Assembly: GCA_023819545.1 (NCBI GenBank)
Contig: JAMWCA010000038.1
Location: forward strand, 1-9,896
Length of the DNA: 9,896 nucleotides
DNA from: Candidatus Omnitrophota bacterium
Lineage (GTDB): Bacteria; Ratteibacteria; UBA8468; B48-G9; JAFGKM01
Direction: 5' to 3'
Positions 6,282 through 9,896 of this stretch are shown here, in pieces. A model generated the notes under the pieces. The model was not told where the DNA came from. It saw only the letters and a program-made list of their open reading frames with translations, and ran no database searches. Every line of letters starts with the position of its first letter. The stretch's first letter is position 1. A program made the position numbers and the translations under genes.

Positions 6282-6719
6282 ATGAGGTTAGTTATTCAAA
6301 GAGTTAAAAAGGCAAAGTTATTTATAGAAGATAAGGAAAAAGGAGAAATTGGAAAAGGATTGGTTGTTTTTTTAGGCATAGGGATTGGCGATGATGAAAA
6401 TAAAATTGATTATATAATTAAAAAAGTTTTATCTTTAAGAATCTTTGAGGATGAAAATGGGAAAATGAATTATTCAGTCCTTGATATTGGTGGAGATTTA
6501 ATGATTGTTTCACAGTTTACTCTATATGGAAATTGTAAAAGAGGGAATAGACCAGATTTTACACAGGCGGAAAAAGGAGAATTTGCTGAAAAAATTTATA
6601 ATCAATTTATTAATAAAATAAAGAAATCAAATATAAAAATAGTTGAAGGAGAATTTGGGAAAAAAATGTGTGTTGAGATTCATAATGATGGTCCCTGTAC
6701 TATAATTTTAGAAAGATGA
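6282..6719 (+). CDS. dtd: D-aminoacyl-tRNA deacylase
   Basis: 145 residues. Dtd hydrolyses D-amino acids (and glycine) mischarged on tRNA, protecting translation. Start MRLVIQRVKKAKL is typical, as are GLVVFLGIGIGD (26-37), LSLRIFEDENGKMN (50-63), SQFTLYG (77-83), and the C-terminal EFGKKM (124-129) with HNDGPCTI (134-141). The last contains the Gly-Pro pair (137-138) of the cross-subunit Gly-cisPro motif that excludes L-amino acids; Cys139 replaces the more usual Val. The open frame continues upstream of 6282 without family resemblance and against dapF, so the ATG at 6282 is the start. There is no Shine-Dalgarno sequence, consistent with a very short leader. The stop overlaps the next start as ATGA (6716-6719). 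Confidence 0.96.
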   Translation: MRLVIQRVKKAKLFIEDKEKGEIGKGLVVFLGIGIGDDENKIDYIIKKVLSLRIFEDENGKMNYSVLDIGGDLMIVSQFTLYGNCKRGNRPDFTQAEKGEFAEKIYNQFINKIKKSNIKIVEGEFGKKMCVEIHNDGPCTIILER

Positions 6720-6976
6720 AAGATTATAAAAATGAAAAAATAGTTATAGATACTTCAACATCTTGGATATATATAGGAACTCTTGTGGATGAAGATGAGA
6801 CATATTACTATTTAGAGGATGCAGATGCTTTTGACATTTCTGAAACTTCTTTGAGTAAGCAGGAATATTTAATGATGATAAAAAAAGATGGGATTGTTCC
6901 AAACAGGAAGAGGGTTAAAGTTTTAAAATCAAAAGTGGTTGGGATTTCATTAGTTAAAGATATATTGGTAAAATGA
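6716..6976 (+). CDS. Small conserved protein of unknown function, probably beta-rich (Sm/SH3-like)
   Basis: 86 residues. It opens with strand-like segments (KIVIDTSTSWIYIGTL, about 8-23, then DETYYYLEDADAFDIS), passes a short helical stretch (KQEYLMMIKKDG, about 48-59), and ends NRKRVKVLKSKVVGISLV, again strand-like. The pattern of a small acidic beta barrel with a basic final strand pair resembles Sm-like or SH3-like folds; I recall similar short proteins from other bacterial phyla, but no characterised function. It starts inside the stop codon of dtd and ends inside the start of the next gene, both as ATGA overlaps, so it is coexpressed with a tRNA-proofreading enzyme. A nucleic-acid or ribosome-linked role is a guess from the neighbours only. 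Confidence 0.82.
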   Translation: MKDYKNEKIVIDTSTSWIYIGTLVDEDETYYYLEDADAFDISETSLSKQEYLMMIKKDGIVPNRKRVKVLKSKVVGISLVKDILVK

Positions 6977-7146
6977 TAAAATTGTTTAGTATTTTACTTG
7001 GTTTTTCTTTTGGGCTTTCAGTTTATGCTTTTATTGGATATATGTTTACAAAAAGAATATCTATTGGTAGAAAATATAGATTGAAATTTTTTATATTTTC
7101 TATTCTTTTTGTATTAATCTTAGTTCTCTATATTTATTTAAGATGA
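6973..7146 (+). CDS. 57-residue two-helix membrane protein of unknown function
   Basis: A short gene easily missed in annotation. It runs from ATG 6973 to TGA 7144-7146 and shares ATGA overlaps with both neighbours (6973-6976 and 7143-7146), which strongly supports it being real. Two hydrophobic helices, about 2-25 (LFSILLGFSFGLSVYAFIG) and 38-56 (KFFIFSILFVLILVLYIYL), flank a basic loop (about 27-37, with KR and GRKYR). By the positive-inside rule the loop faces the cytoplasm and both ends face out. I recognise no family. No Shine-Dalgarno sequence is present, so it probably depends on reinitiation from the gene before. Confidence 0.75.
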   Translation: MIKLFSILLGFSFGLSVYAFIGYMFTKRISIGRKYRLKFFIFSILFVLILVLYIYLR

Positions 7147-7505
7147 GAAAAACCAACAAAAAAATATTTGAAAGAAAGGACTTTTATGAAAAATTAATAA
7201 AGTTAAAACCAGATTTCGTTGAAGTTCTTTTTCAATTATCTCATATATATATTTTTTTAAAGGATTATAAAAAAGTTTTAAAAATTGATAAAAAAATTGG
7301 AGAAATGTTGAATTTAGACCCAGTTTCTTACTATAATTTAGCATGTGATTATTCATTGCTTGGAGATATAGAAAAAGCAGAAAAAAATTTGAAAATTGCA
7401 GTTTTACTTGGATTTAATAAAAAGAATTATATTAGAAAAGATAAAGACCTTGATTTATTAAAAAAAAGTAAGAATTTTAAAGATTTTGAAAAATTAATTA
7501 AATGA
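7143..7505 (+). CDS. Small TPR-repeat protein
   Basis: 120 residues. Two tetratricopeptide repeats are visible: a diverged one (about 26-59, FVEVLFQLSHIYIFLKDYKK) and a canonical one (about 60-93) with YYNLACDYSLLGDIEKAEKNL. The tail DKDLDLLKKSKNF (about 101-112) is the block that often closes bacterial TPR domains (DLDxLrxdpxF). TPRs bind other proteins, so this is probably a scaffold or adaptor; the partner cannot be told. The first 20 residues are basic and there is no signal peptide, so it is cytoplasmic. It is joined by ATGA overlaps to the small membrane protein upstream and to plsC downstream and has no Shine-Dalgarno sequence. Confidence 0.88.
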   Translation: MRKTNKKIFERKDFYEKLIKLKPDFVEVLFQLSHIYIFLKDYKKVLKIDKKIGEMLNLDPVSYYNLACDYSLLGDIEKAEKNLKIAVLLGFNKKNYIRKDKDLDLLKKSKNFKDFEKLIK

Positions 7506-8089
7506 GAAGTTTTTTATACCTTTTAGCGAAATTTATAGGTTTTTATGTTTATAATCTCTTTTTCTTAATTAAAGTCAAAGGCAAAGAAAATTTTCCCAAA
7601 AAGGGAGGGTTTATTATTGCTGCAAATCATTTAAGTTATCTTGACCCTCCTACAATTGGATATGTATGTCCAAGAAAACTATACTATATGGCTAAAAGTT
7701 CTCTTTTTGAAATTAAAATTCTTTCTTTCTTGGTAAAGATTTTAGGAGCAATTCCTATTGATAGAAATAGTAAAATGCCATTATCTTTGAAAAAAGCAAT
7801 AGAAATTTTAAAAAAAGGAGAAGGTCTCGTTTTTTTTCCTGAAGGGACAAGAAGTAAAGATGGATTAATAAAAGAACCAAGGCCTGGTATTGGTCTTATT
7901 GCATTAAAAAGTAAAGTTCCTATTATTCCAGTAAGATTAAGAGGAACGGATAAGGCATTACCAATGAATAGTAAATTTATAAGGTTAAAAAAAATTGAAG
8001 TGATAATTGGTAAGCCACTTTATTTTGATAAAGGAAGTTATGAAGAAATAAGTAAAAAAGTAATAGAGGAAATTAGAAAATTACAATGA
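7502..8089 (+). CDS. plsC: 1-acyl-sn-glycerol-3-phosphate acyltransferase
   Basis: 195 residues, at the short end for the family. PlsC acylates lysophosphatidic acid at position 2 to make phosphatidic acid, the precursor of membrane phospholipids, at the inner face of the cytoplasmic membrane. All four motifs are seen: the catalytic HX4D as NHLSYLD (H43, D48), GAIPIDR (82-88), the glycerol-phosphate-binding FPEGTRS (112-118) and VPIIPVRLRGT (139-149). The N-terminus (about 4-24) is hydrophobic and probably embeds in the membrane. ATGA overlaps join it to the TPR gene and to ispH. plsC next to ispH and rpsA is a recurrent gene order in clostridia and other bacteria, often with cmk in front; cmk is absent here. 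Confidence 0.95.
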   Translation: MRSFLYLLAKFIGFYVYNLFFLIKVKGKENFPKKGGFIIAANHLSYLDPPTIGYVCPRKLYYMAKSSLFEIKILSFLVKILGAIPIDRNSKMPLSLKKAIEILKKGEGLVFFPEGTRSKDGLIKEPRPGIGLIALKSKVPIIPVRLRGTDKALPMNSKFIRLKKIEVIIGKPLYFDKGSYEEISKKVIEEIRKLQ

Positions 8090-8946
8090 AAAAAATAATT
8101 GTTGCAAAAAATATTGGTTTTTGTTTTGGTGTTAAGAGGGCAGTTGAGACCACTGAAGAATTACTTTATAAGTTAAAATCTTTGTCTACTGTTGGAGATG
8201 TTGTTCATAATCCACTTGTAATGGAGAAACTTAAATTAAAAGGTCTTAAAGTTTATAATTCAATAGAAGAAGTTAAAGGAAAGTTTTTTTTAATAAGGTC
8301 TCATGGTCTTCCCAAAAATCAAATAGAGAAATTAAAAAAATTAAATTTTAAAATTTATGATATGACCTGTCCTTTTGTAAAAAAAATTCATTATTTAGTT
8401 GAAGATTTAAGCAATAAGTGTTATACTATTCTAATTGTTGGCAATAAAAATCATCCTGAAGTTTTAGGAATAAAAGGGTATGGAAGAAATATTAAAATAA
8501 TAGAAAATAAACAAGATATATTGAAACATAAACACAAAAAATTAGATAGAGTTGCTGTTATAAGTCAGACAACTTTAAATTTTGATTATTATTATGATAT
8601 TGTGAAAAATATTATTGAAATGGTTAAAGCAAAAGAGATGCTTGTTTTAAATACTATTTGTAAAGTTACAGAAGAAAGAGAAAAAGAAAGTATTGAGATA
8701 ACAAAAAAAGTTGATACAGTTCTTGTTCTTGGTGGGAAAGAAAGTTCAAATACTAAAAAACTTTTTAAAATTTGTAAAAAAGAATGCAAATATTGTTTTC
8801 TTGTTGAAAATTTTTCAGATTTAAGTAAAATAAATTTCAATAATTTTAATGAGGTAGGAATTATTTCAGGAACTTCAACACCTAATTTTTTCATAAAAGA
8901 GGTGATAGAATATTTAAAAAAAATTGGATATAAGGAGGTGTCCTAA
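8086..8946 (+). CDS. ispH: 4-hydroxy-3-methylbut-2-enyl diphosphate reductase
   Basis: 286 residues. IspH (LytB) is the last enzyme of the MEP pathway, reducing HMBPP to IPP and DMAPP with a [4Fe-4S] cluster. The three cluster cysteines are present: Cys13 (NIGFCFGVKRAVE), Cys95 (DMTCPFVKK) and Cys192 (LNTICKVTEER). Active-site residues also line up with the E. coli enzyme: His41 (VVHNP), His73 (RSHGLP), His123 and Glu125 (NHPE), Thr162 (SQTTL), Ser220-Ser221-Asn222 and Ser264 (SGTSTP). The start overlaps the plsC stop as ATGA and has no Shine-Dalgarno sequence. The TAA stop abuts the rpsA ATG in the same reading frame, and codons 283-285 (AAG GAG GTG) form the rpsA Shine-Dalgarno sequence. 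Confidence 0.97.
   Translation: MKKIIVAKNIGFCFGVKRAVETTEELLYKLKSLSTVGDVVHNPLVMEKLKLKGLKVYNSIEEVKGKFFLIRSHGLPKNQIEKLKKLNFKIYDMTCPFVKKIHYLVEDLSNKCYTILIVGNKNHPEVLGIKGYGRNIKIIENKQDILKHKHKKLDRVAVISQTTLNFDYYYDIVKNIIEMVKAKEMLVLNTICKVTEEREKESIEITKKVDTVLVLGGKESSNTKKLFKICKKECKYCFLVENFSDLSKINFNNFNEVGIISGTSTPNFFIKEVIEYLKKIGYKEVS
8932..8938 (+). promoter_or_regulatory. Strong Shine-Dalgarno of rpsA inside the end of ispH
   Basis: AAGGAGG, nearly the full anti-Shine-Dalgarno complement, lies 8 bases before the rpsA ATG and is read as the Lys-Glu-Val codons at the end of ispH. It is the strongest ribosome site in the window and stands out because the five preceding junctions of this operon have none. It supports a separate start for S1 rather than a fusion. 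Confidence 0.9.
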
Positions 8947-9896
8947 ATGGCGGAAGAAAATGTTAATAAAATTTTAGAAGAGAAAATAGAAAGTTTTAAA
9001 CCTGGTTCATTGATTAAAGGTAAAGTAATTGATGTTGTAAAAGAAGAAGTCATTATTGATATCGGATTTAAGTCAGAAGGTGTAGTTTTGAGAGAAGAAT
9101 TTAAAGGTAGAATGAATGAAATAAAAAAGGGTGAAGAAGTTTATGTAGTTATTGAATCTTTGGACCCTGATACAAATGGACTTATTCCATTATCAAAAGA
9201 AAAAGCAGATATTATGTTGCACTGGGAACAATTAGAAGAAAAATTTAAAAATAATACTCCTGTTGAAGGCGTTATATTTAAAAGAGTTAAAGGCGGATAT
9301 AGAGTTGATATTGGAGTGACTGCTTTTTTACCTTCTTCTCAAACAGATATATTGCCAATTAAAAACCCAAATGAATATGTGGGAATGAAAACATTTTTTA
9401 AAATATTAAAATTTGACACCTTAAGAAAGAATATTGTTGTTTCAAGAAAAGAGTATATTGAGGAAGAAAAAGAAAAACAGAAAATAGAGTATCTAAAAAG
9501 TTTGGCTAAAAATCAACTTGTTAAAGGAGTTGTAAAAAATATTGTAGATTATGGTGCTTTCATAGAAATAGAACATGGAATTATAGGGCTTCTACATATT
9601 AATGATATGAGTTGGGGAAGAATAAGTCACCCTTCTCAACTTTTAAGTATTGGTGAAAAAATAGAAGTTGTTGTTCTTGATGTAAATTTAGATAAGCAAG
9701 TTGTTTCTTTCGGGTTAAAACAAAAGACGCAAAATCCTTGGGATAAAGTTGAAGAGAAATATCCAGTTGGTTCAATAGTTGAAGGTAAAGTTGTTAATAT
9801 CACAGATTATGGTGTATTTATTAAACTTGAAGAAGGAGTTGAAGGTCTTCTTCATATATCTGAGCTTTCGTGGACAGGAAGAATTAAACATCCATC
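8947..9896 (+). CDS. rpsA: 30S ribosomal protein S1, N-terminal part, open at the right edge
   Basis: 316 complete codons are present before the window ends. S1 is a string of S1/OB-fold RNA-binding domains that helps recruit mRNA to the 30S subunit. Four domains can be placed: about 20-85 (SLIKGKVIDVVKEEVIIDIGF), about 103-170 (PVEGVIFKRVKGGYRVDIG), about 190-258 (LVKGVVKNIVDYGAFIEI, then GLLHINDMSW) and the start of a fourth at about 275 (SIVEGKVVNITDYGVFIKL, then GLLHISELSW). The first two are diverged, as in other S1 proteins where they bind the ribosome, and the later two are canonical RNA binders. The start is ATG at 8947, directly after the ispH stop. With the window cut here, the number of further domains is unknown. 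Confidence 0.95.
   Translation, partial: MAEENVNKILEEKIESFKPGSLIKGKVIDVVKEEVIIDIGFKSEGVVLREEFKGRMNEIKKGEEVYVVIESLDPDTNGLIPLSKEKADIMLHWEQLEEKFKNNTPVEGVIFKRVKGGYRVDIGVTAFLPSSQTDILPIKNPNEYVGMKTFFKILKFDTLRKNIVVSRKEYIEEEKEKQKIEYLKSLAKNQLVKGVVKNIVDYGAFIEIEHGIIGLLHINDMSWGRISHPSQLLSIGEKIEVVVLDVNLDKQVVSFGLKQKTQNPWDKVEEKYPVGSIVEGKVVNITDYGVFIKLEEGVEGLLHISELSWTGRIKHP

Noticed and set aside
7138..7356. Minus-strand frame opposite the TPR gene (and similar ones at 1945-2319 and 8592-8894)
   Set aside because: Each is fully covered by a well-identified plus-strand gene and shows no family features.

Overview
The window is a very AT-rich (about a quarter G+C by eye), tightly packed piece of a bacterial chromosome. 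It is mostly housekeeping genes plus a few small unknowns. Lysine, isoleucine and A-ending codons dominate, arginine is almost always AGA/AGG, and each coding strand is purine-rich. A diaminopimelate epimerase implies meso-DAP and lysine biosynthesis, and IspH implies the MEP isoprenoid pathway. The composition and gene order fit an uncultured, possibly thermophilic low-GC bacterial lineage; the phylum cannot be settled from this sequence alone. I see no mobile element, CRISPR array, tRNA or rRNA.

Layout. (1) 1-588, minus: the N-terminal two thirds of an ApbE-type FAD:protein FMN transferase, running off the left edge. (2) 589-721: divergent promoter region. (3) 722-3037, plus: the classic infC-rpmI-rplT translation operon, with infC starting at a non-canonical ATC, followed closely by a membrane-anchored GAF-GGDEF diguanylate cyclase. 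(4) 6199 down to 3027, minus: dapF, comEC and a small coiled-coil gene, all overlapping. The coiled-coil gene also overlaps the 3' end of the cyclase gene tail to tail by 11 bases. (5) 6200-6281: a compact divergent promoter region with a 22-bp tandem duplication. (6) 6282 to the right edge, plus: dtd, an 86-aa conserved unknown, a 57-aa two-helix membrane protein, a TPR protein, plsC, ispH and rpsA. Five successive junctions are 4-base ATGA overlaps, and the last is a directly abutting TAA-ATG.

How the genes fit together. The plus-strand genes centre on translation (IF3, L35, L20, D-aminoacyl-tRNA deacylase, ribosomal protein S1) and envelope lipid precursors (PlsC for phosphatidic acid, IspH for isoprenoids). 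plsC-ispH-rpsA is a conserved neighbourhood in several phyla, and in some of them ispH and rpsA are fused; here they are in the same frame, separated by one stop codon. Shine-Dalgarno sequences are clear at infC, rpmI, rplT, rpsA and the coiled-coil gene. They are absent at the ATGA-coupled genes and at the first genes of three transcription units, two of which look leaderless or nearly so.

No clearly novel multi-gene system is visible. The points most worth a second look are the ispH/rpsA single-stop junction, the ComEC metallo-beta-lactamase-like domain that has lost its metal ligands, the chain of ATGA-coupled small unknown genes after dtd, and the coiled-coil V-ATPase-stalk-like protein coupled to comEC.
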